Part shown: positions 1-8,507 of the stretch, one piece after another
Layout: each line of letters opens with the position of its first letter
How positions within the stretch are numbered: the stretch's first letter is position 1
Source: an uncultured Prevotellaceae bacterium
Lineage (GTDB): Bacteria > Bacteroidota > Bacteroidia > Bacteroidales > Bacteroidaceae
Length of the DNA stretch: 50,457 nt
Direction: 5' to 3'
NCBI GenBank assembly: GCA_902779455.1
Contig: CACZBS010000027.1
Coordinates: 1 to 50,457 of the forward strand
Notes under the pieces: generated by a model
Told to the model about the DNA's origin: nothing
What the model saw: only the letters and a program-made list of their open reading frames with translations
Databases searched by the model: none
Program-made: the position numbers and the translations under genes

Positions 1-199
1 TTCATATCATTTTGCATTATTCTATAAAAATCATTTTCTTTCAAAAAAGCCCCAAAGTCGCGATAAAGTTTGTGAATAAGGTTAAAAACGCCGACGATCA
101 CTAATCCCGCCCTGATACAATAAATTGCGGCTGGAGGCGTTTCTAACAATGACAAGCAACAAGCTCACCGTCACTTTTTCAGCATTGTATTGACAGATT
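1..199. other. Gene-free left edge
   Basis: AT-rich stretch before the first gene. I see no convincing reading frame, RNA gene or clear TAnnTTTG promoter close to the following start codon. It probably contains the leader of the TrpF-like gene, but I cannot place the promoter. Confidence 0.4.
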
Positions 200-889
200 A
201 TGAAGATAATTGTAAGCGGAATGCGCGACGCCGGCAACATTCGCGACGTCGCTGCACTGGGGGTCGACTACATCGCGCTGGACTTCAACCCCAAGTCGCC
301 ACGGGTCGTCACCATGACGCCCACCCATGCGGGCATCATACCCGACAAGGCCTCGCCCACACGCGGAAAGCTGGGCGGGACGGCGATGGTAGGCGTCTTT
401 GTCGACGAGATGCCTCAGAACATCATCACACGCGTGGTCAACTTCGGACTCGACGTCGTTCGGCTCGACGGCAGCGAGATGCCCACACTCATCCGCAACC
501 TGCGCCACACGATCGACCCTGACCTGCACCCAGGGCTCCAGATATGGAAGACCATCGTCCTGCCCGCCTCGGCCGACCGCGACGCATGTCGTGAGGTCTT
601 CGCCTTCGCCAGCCAGTATGAATCCTGCGTCGACGCCCTGCGCTTCGTCATCCGCTCTTCAGGCGAAGACGGCAGTGGCGGGCACTCCGACTGGAGCGTC
701 CTCGACGACTACGACGGCCCGCTGCCGTTCATCCTCAGCGGCGCCATCGGCCCTGACGACGCCACACGGATCCGTACATACAGCCATTCCAGATTCATGG
801 GCTTCGACCTCGACAGCCGTTTCGAGGCCACGCCCGGCATGATGGATGTGCAGGAGCTCAAGTCTTTCACAGAGCAATTAAAGCGCTGA
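200..889 (+). CDS. TrpF-like protein lacking both catalytic residues
   Basis: A 229-residue protein with the fold signature of phosphoribosylanthranilate isomerase (tryptophan synthesis). Matching blocks are GMRDAGNIRDVAALGVDY near the N-terminus, GVFVDE, DWSVLDDY, PFILSGAIGPDDA and a C-terminal DLDSRFEATPGMMDV segment. Genuine TrpF uses a Cys in the N-terminal KICGM motif as general base and an Asp in the (L)FDTK motif as general acid. Here the first motif reads IIVSGM (Ser6), and the second, aligned backwards from GSGG-DWS, reads FVIRSS (Val150). QLHG is also altered to RLDG. The substrate-phosphate end of the barrel (GAIGPDDA) is kept. There are no other trp genes nearby. Either a degenerate paralogue or a repurposed barrel; the fold assignment is firm, the isomerase activity doubtful. 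Confidence 0.75.
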   Translation: MKIIVSGMRDAGNIRDVAALGVDYIALDFNPKSPRVVTMTPTHAGIIPDKASPTRGKLGGTAMVGVFVDEMPQNIITRVVNFGLDVVRLDGSEMPTLIRNLRHTIDPDLHPGLQIWKTIVLPASADRDACREVFAFASQYESCVDALRFVIRSSGEDGSGGHSDWSVLDDYDGPLPFILSGAIGPDDATRIRTYSHSRFMGFDLDSRFEATPGMMDVQELKSFTEQLKR

Positions 890-940
890 GCGAAAGCCGG
901 CAATGCGGCTCCATGGAGGCGGCCGGATGGTCTGGAAGAC

Positions 941-1022
941 TGAAATCACGCCGTGATTTCATGCCGTCACGACGTGATTTCATGCCGTCACGTCGTAATT
1001 TCATGCCGTCACGTCGTGATTT
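941..1022. repeat. 21-bp palindromic tandem repeat
   Basis: Three and a third head-to-tail units of about 21 bp, starting at 953, 974, 995 and 1016 (GTGATTTCATGCCGTCACG plus two bases). The first junction, 941-961, is a near-perfect palindrome with TGAAATCAC and GTGATTTCA arms. Units differ by one or two bases. It lies between the TrpF-like gene and the promoter of the pectinase operon, so it could act as an operator array or as a structured 3' end; neither can be decided from sequence. Confidence 0.8.
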
Positions 1023-1129
1023 GAGTTTTCAGTTTCCCTTTCCCAATCTTTGTCTGACGCCTCCCGACGTTTAATACAGAGCCAGCGTAAACCTTTACGT
1101 AGATTTTAACACTTTACGGCCCCTCGGGA

Positions 1130-1161
1130 TTTGGCATTCTCGAATTTTATCACTATCTTTG
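1130..1161 (+). promoter_or_regulatory. Bacteroidota-type promoter of the GH28-GH105 gene
   Basis: TTTG at 1130-1133 followed after 20 nt by TATCTTTG at 1154-1161, which matches the Bacteroidota -33/-7 consensus TTTG-N19-21-TAnnTTTG. The start codon is 31 nt further downstream. Confidence 0.75.
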
Positions 1162-1192
1162 CACCTTAAAGCAACTAAAACTATAATAACCA

Positions 1193-4100
1193 ATGAGAAG
1201 ATTTTACAGCCTGCTCACACTGGCCATCATGCTGCCATTGAGCCTCATGGCACAATGGAACGACCAGCTCTACCAGCAGATTGAACAGAGCATCCAGGCT
1301 CCGCAGTTCAAGGACGCCGAGTACGTCATCACCAAGATGGGCGCCAAGCCGTCGGCCACGGCCGCCCAGAACCAGAAGGCCATCCAGAAGGCCATCGACC
1401 GCTGCTCGAAGAAGGGCGGCGGACGCGTCGTCGTGCCTGCCGGACAGAAGTTCCTCACGGGCGCTATCGAGCTCAAGAGCGGCGTCAACCTCGTCGTCGA
1501 GGAGGGAGCCGTGCTCGAGTTCGCCTTCCAGCCCGAGCTCTACCCCATCGTCGAAACGTCGTGGGAGGGACTGGAGTGCTTCAACCTGTCGCCATGCGTC
1601 TATGCCTTCCGGGCTCACGACATCGCCATCACTGGCCTCGGCACCATCGACGGCGGTGGCAGCAACGACACGTGGTGGCCATGGTGCGGCGCCACACGCT
1701 ACGGATGGAAGGAGGGCATGATCAGCCAGAAGCTGGAGGCCCGCCCCCGACTGCTCCGCAACGGCGAGGACGGCATCCCCATGTACGACGAACAGGGACG
1801 GCGCTCGCCTGAGCGCGTCTTCGGCCCGAAGGATGGACTGAGGCCGCAGCTCGTCTCGTTCAACAAGTGCGAGCGCATCCTGCTCGAGGACGTCACGCTG
1901 CTGCGCTCGCCCTTCTGGGTGATTCATCCCCTGCACTCGACGGACGTCACCGTGCGCCGCGTGAAGATGATCAACGACGGCCCCAACGGCGACGGCTGCG
2001 ACCCGGAGTGCTGCGACCGCGTGCTCATCGAGGACTGCTTCTTCAACACGGGCGACGACTGCATCGCCATCAAGAGCGGACGCAACCGCGACGGGCGTGA
2101 GCGCAACATGCCCTCGAAGAACATCATCATCCGCCGCTGCGAGATGAAGAACGGACACGGCGGCGTCGTCGTCGGCTCAGAGATCTCGGGCGGCTGCCAG
2201 AACGTCTACGCCCACGACTGCGTGATGGATTCGCCCAACCTCGACCGCGTCTTGCGCATCAAGACCAACTCGTGCCGCGGCGGCGTCATCGAGAACATCA
2301 ACATGCGCAACATCAAGGTGGGACAGTGCGGCGAGGCCGTGGTGAAGATCAACCTCGACTATGAGCACAACGAGGTCTGCTGCCGGGGATTCAACCCGAC
2401 CGTGCGCAACGTCAACGTCGAGAACGTCACCTGCGGCAAGTCGAAGTACGGCGTACTCGTCATTGCCCTCGACACCGTCTGCAACGTCTACGACGTCAAC
2501 CTGCGCAACTGCCGCTTCGACGGCGTGCAGCAGGGCAACAAAATTACCGGTCTGACGCGCAACATCAACTACGACAACTACTTCTGCAACGGATCGCTCT
2601 GCCTCAACGAGATGCCCTATAAGCACTACTCGGAGTGGATGACCCGCTCTGAGATGAAGCGCGTGCCGAAGTCATACCTGCTCGATTTCTCGACACGGCC
2701 CAAGTGGTCGTACGTCATGGGCATCGAGCTCGAGAGCATGCTCGACACCTATCTGCGCTACGGCGGCGACGACATCCGCCGCTACTGCCAGGAATACACT
2801 GACACGATGATCAACGCCAAGGGCGACATCCGCGGCTACAACATTCTCGACTACAACCTCGACAACATCCGCACCGGCCACTTCGTCACGCGCATGTACC
2901 AGCAATGGCCCGAGGCCAAGAACCTCAAGGCCATGCAGACCATGATGAAGCAACTGCAGGACCAGCCGCGCACCAAGGCCGACAAGGTGTATTGGCACAA
3001 GGCCATCTACGCCTACCAGGTATGGCTCGACGGCATCTTCATGGGCCTGCCCTACCGCTGTCTGACCGCCCCCATCACAGCCGCCGCCAATAAGAAGGCA
3101 TCCGCCCGCTCCCGTTCTGCCGCCCGTTCCCGTTCGGTGATCCGCAACACTGTTGCGGATCCCTCATCCATCTACGACGACGCCGTCGACCAGCTCAAGA
3201 TCACCTACGAGCGCACCCTCGACCCGAAGACGGGCCTCAACCGCCATGCCTACGACGAGACGCGCAAGGCCTTCTGGGCCGACCCGCAGACGGGTCTCTC
3301 GCAGCACTGCTGGGGCCGCGCACAGGGATGGTATACGATGGCGCTCATCGAGGTGCTCGACGCACTGCCCGAGGACTACAGCCGCCGCTCGGAGGTCATC
3401 GACCTGCTGCGCCGCGACTTCGACGCCATTCTGAAGTGGCAGGACAAGCAGTCGGGCGTCTGGTATCAGGTGATGGACTCGCCTGGACGCGAGGGCAATT
3501 ACCTCGAGTCGACCTGCTCAGCCATGTTCACCTACGCCCTGCTCAAGGCCTACCGCAAGGGCTATGTCGGCGCCAAATATCGCGATGCAGGCATACGCGC
3601 CTACCGCGGCATCATCAACAACTTCATCCGCGTGAATGACGACAAGACCATCTCGCTGACCAACTGCTGCTCAGTCGCCGGACTCGGCCCTGCCGCCACT
3701 GACGAGGTCGTCGCCGCCATGAAGCAGGTGAACCCAAAGGGCTCGGTCAAGGAGAACCGCCGACGCGACGGTGGCTACGACTACTACCTCTCGGAGCCCA
3801 TCCGCGACAACGACGCCAAGGGCATTGGCCCGTTCATCTGGGCTTCGCTCGAGATGGAGCAGATGGGCTATGACACCACGAACGCCCTCGCCGAGATCAA
3901 CCGTCAGGCCGTCGTCAGCCGCAACAACCCCGTCATCACCGAGGCCGACCCGCTGGCCTCGCTCACCGTCGGCAACGGCCACTTCGCCACGACGGTCGAC
4001 GTCACCGGTCTGCAGTCCTTCCCTTTTGATTATGAGGCAGGTGTGCCTCTGACAGCCATGTCCGACTGGGGATGGCATAAGTTCGAAAACACCAGCGCCC

Positions 4101-6091
4101 TGATGCGCTCGGAGACCGAGAAGTCCTTCGACCTCGGCCACGGACATCAGGAGGTCTACGCCGTGGAGTATAAGCAGAAAAGTGTGGTCGGCAGTTCAGC
4201 TGCCGACAGCATCGCCGCCCTCCGCCGCGTTGCCGCCACGGACTACTTCCGCGTCAACCCCCATCGCCTCAACCTCGGGGCCATCGGACTTGACATGAAG
4301 CATGCTGACGGCTCGAAGGTTGAACTGAAGGACCTCACCGACATCCGCCAGGAACTGCAGCCCTACGACGGCAAGATTGAGTCGCACCTCGCGGTCGACG
4401 GTTTTCCCGTCGACGTCACCACCGCCGCTCTCCAAGACCGCGACGCCGTCATCTACCGCATCAAGACGCCCCTGCTTAAGGATGGGCGCGCCATGGTGAG
4501 CATACGCCTGCCCTACCCCACGGGCCGACATGCCGACGCCGCCAGCGACTGGACCAAGCCCGAACGCCACACGTCGCGCATCATCGACAGCGGTGCCAGC
4601 TATGCCGTCATTGAGCACAGCCTTGACTCTACACGTTACTACATCACCCTCCACTGGGAAGGCAACGCCACCTTGACGGAGCGCGCTCCCCACGATTTCG
4701 CCCTGACCACCAACGCTGACGTCCTCGCATTCAAGGCTATTTATAGTCCGGAACGTGGCGATGTCGTGGCCACCTCACTCGTCTTCGACCAGGAGCTGCG
4801 GGCCATCATCCGGGCATGGAACCGCTGGTGGCAGCAGGGCGCCATCGTCGACTTCTCCCAGTGCACCGACCCGCGCGCCAAGGAGCTGGAGCGCCGCGTC
4901 GTCCTCTCGCAATATCTGACTCAGGTGAACTGCGCCAACGCACAGCCGCCGCAGGAGACGGGCCTGACCTATAACTCTTGGTTCGGACGCCCGCATCTTG
5001 AGATGACATGGTGGCACATGGTCGACTTTGCCCTATGGAACCGCCCAGAGGTCGTGGCACAGGTGCTCGACTGGTATAATCGCGTGGCCTATCCCGAGGC
5101 AAAGAAGATAGCCCAGCGTCAGGGCTTCCGCGGCATACGCTGGATGAAGATGACCGACCCCTGGGCCGGCGAGGCCCCGTCAAACACGGGCTCGTTCCTC
5201 ATCTGGCAACAGCCACATTATATATATATGGCTGAGGAGATGTATCGCAACGACCCCTCTGCCAAGACGCTCGAGCGATATGGCCGGCAGGTGGAGGAGA
5301 CGGCTGAGTTCATGGCCGACTTCGTCAGCTATGACGCCAAGACGAAGACGTATTATCTTCGTGGGGCTACAGCCATGCAGGAGTCCATGTCGAAGGACTT
5401 CTCCTACAATCATCCCTTTGAGCTGGCCTATTGGGCCTATGGACTCAGCGTAGCACAACAGTGGCGCGAGCGTCAGGGACAGCAGCGCCACAAGGAGTGG
5501 GACGACATCATCGCCCACCTCTCGCCCCTGCCGCAGAAGGACGGCGTACTCGTCGCAGGACTGCCCATCCGGCCCTTCGACAAGAAGGCCAAGAGTCAGG
5601 CTTTCGATCCCTTCGACACGTCGACCCACATGACCGCCAAGGAGATCTCTGAAGCTGACTTCGCCCTCAAGAACCGCTCCGACCATCCCGCCGTGCTCGG
5701 CCCCCTCGGCATGCTCCCGCCCTGTCCGGTGAGCTGCGACAATGTCGCAGCTAACAAGACCCTCGCCTGGGTCATGGAGAACTGGAACTGGCCCACCACC
5801 TGGGGATGGGACTACGGCATGACAGCCATGGCCGCCGCCCGCCTCGGCCAGCCCGAGACGGCCCTCGAGGCTCTGCTCATCGACACGCAGAAGAACACCT
5901 ACCTCAAGCAGGGCCACAACTTCCAGACGGCCGACCGTCTGCGTCTCTATCTGCCAGGCAACGGGGCACTGCTCACGGCCGTCGCCATGATGTGTGCCGG
6001 CTGGGACGGCTGTCCCCAGCCCCTCAACCCCGGTTTCCCCCAGGACGGCACATGGCGTGTCCGCTGGGAAGGCCTCAACCGCATGCAATAA
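1193..6091 (+). CDS. Trimodular secreted pectinase: GH28 + GH105 + third glycosidase-like module
   Basis: A 1632-residue secreted enzyme with a signal peptide (residues ~1-20, ending SLMAQ). Residues ~45-440 are a GH28 right-handed beta-helix (polygalacturonase/rhamnogalacturonase type) with D267 in NGDGCDP, D288-D289 in NTGDDC, H322 in NGHGG and R355-I-K357, the expected catalytic set. Residues ~500-915 are GH105, the unsaturated galacturonyl/rhamnogalacturonyl hydrolase; D613 in YQVWLDG and the WGRAQGWYTMAL block are family hallmarks. Residues ~925-1632, starting LTVGNGHFATTVDVTGLQ, look like an (alpha/alpha)6 six-hairpin glycosidase of unknown specificity. Normally these are separate genes; the fusion would couple release of galacturonate with removal of the unsaturated sugar left by lyases such as the next gene. 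An Arg/Ser-rich insert interrupts GH105 at residues ~635-660. GH28 and GH105 calls are strong; the third module is tentative. Confidence 0.88.
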   Translation: MRRFYSLLTLAIMLPLSLMAQWNDQLYQQIEQSIQAPQFKDAEYVITKMGAKPSATAAQNQKAIQKAIDRCSKKGGGRVVVPAGQKFLTGAIELKSGVNLVVEEGAVLEFAFQPELYPIVETSWEGLECFNLSPCVYAFRAHDIAITGLGTIDGGGSNDTWWPWCGATRYGWKEGMISQKLEARPRLLRNGEDGIPMYDEQGRRSPERVFGPKDGLRPQLVSFNKCERILLEDVTLLRSPFWVIHPLHSTDVTVRRVKMINDGPNGDGCDPECCDRVLIEDCFFNTGDDCIAIKSGRNRDGRERNMPSKNIIIRRCEMKNGHGGVVVGSEISGGCQNVYAHDCVMDSPNLDRVLRIKTNSCRGGVIENINMRNIKVGQCGEAVVKINLDYEHNEVCCRGFNPTVRNVNVENVTCGKSKYGVLVIALDTVCNVYDVNLRNCRFDGVQQGNKITGLTRNINYDNYFCNGSLCLNEMPYKHYSEWMTRSEMKRVPKSYLLDFSTRPKWSYVMGIELESMLDTYLRYGGDDIRRYCQEYTDTMINAKGDIRGYNILDYNLDNIRTGHFVTRMYQQWPEAKNLKAMQTMMKQLQDQPRTKADKVYWHKAIYAYQVWLDGIFMGLPYRCLTAPITAAANKKASARSRSAARSRSVIRNTVADPSSIYDDAVDQLKITYERTLDPKTGLNRHAYDETRKAFWADPQTGLSQHCWGRAQGWYTMALIEVLDALPEDYSRRSEVIDLLRRDFDAILKWQDKQSGVWYQVMDSPGREGNYLESTCSAMFTYALLKAYRKGYVGAKYRDAGIRAYRGIINNFIRVNDDKTISLTNCCSVAGLGPAATDEVVAAMKQVNPKGSVKENRRRDGGYDYYLSEPIRDNDAKGIGPFIWASLEMEQMGYDTTNALAEINRQAVVSRNNPVITEADPLASLTVGNGHFATTVDVTGLQSFPFDYEAGVPLTAMSDWGWHKFENTSALMRSETEKSFDLGHGHQEVYAVEYKQKSVVGSSAADSIAALRRVAATDYFRVNPHRLNLGAIGLDMKHADGSKVELKDLTDIRQELQPYDGKIESHLAVDGFPVDVTTAALQDRDAVIYRIKTPLLKDGRAMVSIRLPYPTGRHADAASDWTKPERHTSRIIDSGASYAVIEHSLDSTRYYITLHWEGNATLTERAPHDFALTTNADVLAFKAIYSPERGDVVATSLVFDQELRAIIRAWNRWWQQGAIVDFSQCTDPRAKELERRVVLSQYLTQVNCANAQPPQETGLTYNSWFGRPHLEMTWWHMVDFALWNRPEVVAQVLDWYNRVAYPEAKKIAQRQGFRGIRWMKMTDPWAGEAPSNTGSFLIWQQPHYIYMAEEMYRNDPSAKTLERYGRQVEETAEFMADFVSYDAKTKTYYLRGATAMQESMSKDFSYNHPFELAYWAYGLSVAQQWRERQGQQRHKEWDDIIAHLSPLPQKDGVLVAGLPIRPFDKKAKSQAFDPFDTSTHMTAKEISEADFALKNRSDHPAVLGPLGMLPPCPVSCDNVAANKTLAWVMENWNWPTTWGWDYGMTAMAAARLGQPETALEALLIDTQKNTYLKQGHNFQTADRLRLYLPGNGALLTAVAMMCAGWDGCPQPLNPGFPQDGTWRVRWEGLNRMQ
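3097..3172 (+). repeat. In-frame low-complexity insert with a perfect hairpin inside the GH105 domain
   Basis: Encodes a basic Ser/Arg-rich peptide (ASARSRSAARSRS and onward) between the WLDG motif and the helix beginning YDDAVDQ, where GH105 proteins usually have a short loop. The DNA contains direct repeats of a CCCGTTC word and a perfect inverted repeat, GATCCGCAAC at 3139-3148 and GTTGCGGATC at 3152-3161, with a 3-nt loop. It reads like an inserted repeat that kept the frame. Confidence 0.6.
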
Positions 6092-6153
6092 ACAACGGAA
6101 TAACGAAATATCGAAATAACGAGATTCGAAATAACGAAATAACGGAATAACGA
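6092..6153. repeat. Short A-rich repeats between GH28-GH105 and pectate lyase genes
   Basis: The 67-nt gap is filled by repeated variants of the word GAAATAACG (at least six copies, some as GGAATAACG). No promoter motif is seen, so the two genes are probably co-transcribed. Confidence 0.65.
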
Positions 6154-6158
6154 TAAGA

Positions 6159-8474
6159 ATGAAGCTTCTCCTTACACATCTGTTCCTCTTCGCCGCCATG
6201 ACAGCCGCCATGGCCCAAGCCCCGGCCTTCCCTGGCGCCGAGGGCCACGGCCGCTACGTCACTGGCGGTCGCGGCGGCAAGGTCATCCACGTGACCAACC
6301 TCAACGACTCGGGCACCGGCTCCTTCCGCCAGGCCGTCAGCGGCAGCGACAAGAAGATTGTCGTCTTCGACGTCGGCGGCGTCATTGCCCTCAACAGCGA
6401 CGTCAGCATCGGCGCCAATACCACCATCATGGGACAGACGGCCCCCAGCCCGGGCATCACCTTGCGCTACTACACCGTCTCGCCCGCCGGCAACAACATC
6501 ATCATGCGCTATCTGCGCGTGCGCCGCGGCCAGGAGCGAAACGTCAACGACGGGGCCGACGCCTCATGGGCACGCCATCTGACAGGCATCATCATCGACC
6601 ACTGCTCCTTCTCATGGAGCATCGACGAGGTGGCGTCGTTCTACGACAACAACAACTTCACCCTCCAGTGGTCGACCATCGGCGAGAGCCTCATGAACGC
6701 CGGCCACGGCAAGGGTGCCCACGGCTACGGCGGCATCTGGGGCGGCAAGCTGGCCTCCTTCCACCACAACCTGCTCATCCACCACGGCAACCGCACGCCC
6801 CGCTTCAACGGCGCCCGCTACGACTGGAAGGGCTACACCGCCAACCGGCTCTACCTGCAGTATCAATGGGAGAACGCCGTGCAGGCCGAGAACGTCGACT
6901 TCCGCAACTGTGTCGTCTACAACTGCGGCAACGGATGCTACGGCGGACCCGGCGGCGGCAAGGTCAACATGGTGGGCAACTACTACAAGAGCGGCCCCGC
7001 AGCCTCCACCACCCGACTGACGACGGTCACCGTCGGCGCCAAGGGCAACTCGGAGGGCTATCCCACGTACTGGGGCATGACCAGCCGCTACTATCTCGAA
7101 GGCAACCTCATCGACGACGCTGCTGCCGGCTGGGGACAGATGAGTTACGACAGCGGCACCATCACCCACGACGGCGACCACTACTCGAAGGATCCAGGCC
7201 GCTACAACGGCGCCGACACCGAATACCTCACCCAAGGCACCACCGACTACGTGCGCATCCGCCTCGACGAGCCCGCACCGGCCGGCAAGGTGACCACGCA
7301 CGACGCCGCCACGGCCTACACGCAGGTGCTGGCCCATGCAGGCGCCTCGCTCTATTCCGACGAGGTGGACACCCGCTACGCCTACGAGGCAGAGAATGGC
7401 ACCGCCCTCTACAGCGGCTCCGTCACCGGCAAGGCCGGCCGCATCGACCTCGTCAGCGACGTTGAGGGCTACACCGAGCAGAACTTCGGCCGTGGCAGCC
7501 GCCCGACTGGATTCGACAACGACAAGGACGGCATGGCCGACGAATGGGAGCTGGCCAACGGGCTTGACCCCGACGACGCCTCCGATGCCAGTGCCTACAC
7601 CGTCGACCCTGCCAAATGGTACACCAACGTCGAGGTCTACTGTAATCAGCTCGTTCAGCAGATCATGCTTGCCGAGAACGAGGACGCTGCCGACGCCCTG
7701 CGCGACTACTATCCCCCCTACTACAACGAATGGGAGGTCCTGGTGAAGGCCATCAACGAAGACATCACCACCGAGGTGGGCCCTACTCCCAGCGACGGTG
7801 ACGTGAAAGCCACGGGCACCATCACATGGAAGCTCAACACGGGCAAGGCCGAGACGGGTGAGGTCAGCACCGAGCTGGCACCTTACGTCACGGCCGCAGC
7901 GGTCACCGTCGGTTCTAACCTGACGATGAGCGGCACGCGCCGCAGCCTCATGACCGACTTCAAGGCTGCGGCCAAGGAGAACGGCCCTGCGGCGTCGAAT
8001 GCCGTCACCTTCAGTCTCACGGCTGCCGACGGCTACCGGTTTCAGCCCACCAAGGTAGCCTTCTACACCGAGCGTGGCGGCACCAACTCCGGCGTCGAGG
8101 CCGTCACGTGGCAATCCTCGGAGAACACCATCATCGAGAATGCCCTCGAGCCGGCCCGCGATGCCTACACGGAATATGAGAAGACCATCACTGACGCCGT
8201 CCCCAGCGAGGGCACGAGCCGGCTCGTCATCAATATCTACGGGCTGAATGCCGGCAAGGCCACTGCCATCGGCAACGTCGTCATCACGGGCGACGTCATC
8301 CAGGAGGGGACAGGTGGCATCACCACCGACACGATCCATATTGTCGGCCAGCATCGCCCGGACTACTACAACCTGAACGGGCAGCGCATCGCCCGCCCCG
8401 CAAAGGGCATCGCCGTTGAAGCTGTCAGCCGCCCCGGACAAGGCCGTACGGCCCGCAAGATTATCGTCAAATAA
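6159..8474 (+). CDS. Secreted pectate lyase, PL1 family
   Basis: A 771-residue protein with signal peptide MKLLLTHLFLFAAMTAAMAQ. The PL1 signature begins right after it (AFPGAEGHGRYVTGGRGG, then VTNLNDSGTGSFR). The calcium-site region DHCSFSWSIDE (D147 onward) and the catalytic arginine motif RTPRFNGAR (R212-R215) are present. It cleaves homogalacturonan by beta-elimination, yielding 4,5-unsaturated oligomers that the GH105 module of the upstream gene can process. Residues ~450-475 hold an acidic calcium-binding-like linker (DNDKDGMADEW). A beta-sandwich-like region follows, then a YYNLNGQRI tail ending in Lys, of the kind found on many Prevotella cell-surface proteins. Lies 67 nt after the GH28-GH105 gene and 33 nt before the pectinesterase gene, hence probably one operon. 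Confidence 0.9.
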   Translation: MKLLLTHLFLFAAMTAAMAQAPAFPGAEGHGRYVTGGRGGKVIHVTNLNDSGTGSFRQAVSGSDKKIVVFDVGGVIALNSDVSIGANTTIMGQTAPSPGITLRYYTVSPAGNNIIMRYLRVRRGQERNVNDGADASWARHLTGIIIDHCSFSWSIDEVASFYDNNNFTLQWSTIGESLMNAGHGKGAHGYGGIWGGKLASFHHNLLIHHGNRTPRFNGARYDWKGYTANRLYLQYQWENAVQAENVDFRNCVVYNCGNGCYGGPGGGKVNMVGNYYKSGPAASTTRLTTVTVGAKGNSEGYPTYWGMTSRYYLEGNLIDDAAAGWGQMSYDSGTITHDGDHYSKDPGRYNGADTEYLTQGTTDYVRIRLDEPAPAGKVTTHDAATAYTQVLAHAGASLYSDEVDTRYAYEAENGTALYSGSVTGKAGRIDLVSDVEGYTEQNFGRGSRPTGFDNDKDGMADEWELANGLDPDDASDASAYTVDPAKWYTNVEVYCNQLVQQIMLAENEDAADALRDYYPPYYNEWEVLVKAINEDITTEVGPTPSDGDVKATGTITWKLNTGKAETGEVSTELAPYVTAAAVTVGSNLTMSGTRRSLMTDFKAAAKENGPAASNAVTFSLTAADGYRFQPTKVAFYTERGGTNSGVEAVTWQSSENTIIENALEPARDAYTEYEKTITDAVPSEGTSRLVINIYGLNAGKATAIGNVVITGDVIQEGTGGITTDTIHIVGQHRPDYYNLNGQRIARPAKGIAVEAVSRPGQGRTARKIIVK

Positions 8475-8507
8475 CCATTTCAATCCATCATTAAACAACA
8501 TCCAACT

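Noticed and set aside
953-1022. CRISPR-like array
   Set aside because: Units are contiguous 21-bp repeats without spacers.
1181-2158. Long antisense reading frame opposite GH28
   Set aside because: Codon-shadow of a GC-rich gene; composition is Asp/Val/Leu-rich without motifs. The same applies to other long antisense frames, e.g. 6612-8501, 8568-11768, 27995-29650 and 37011-38327.
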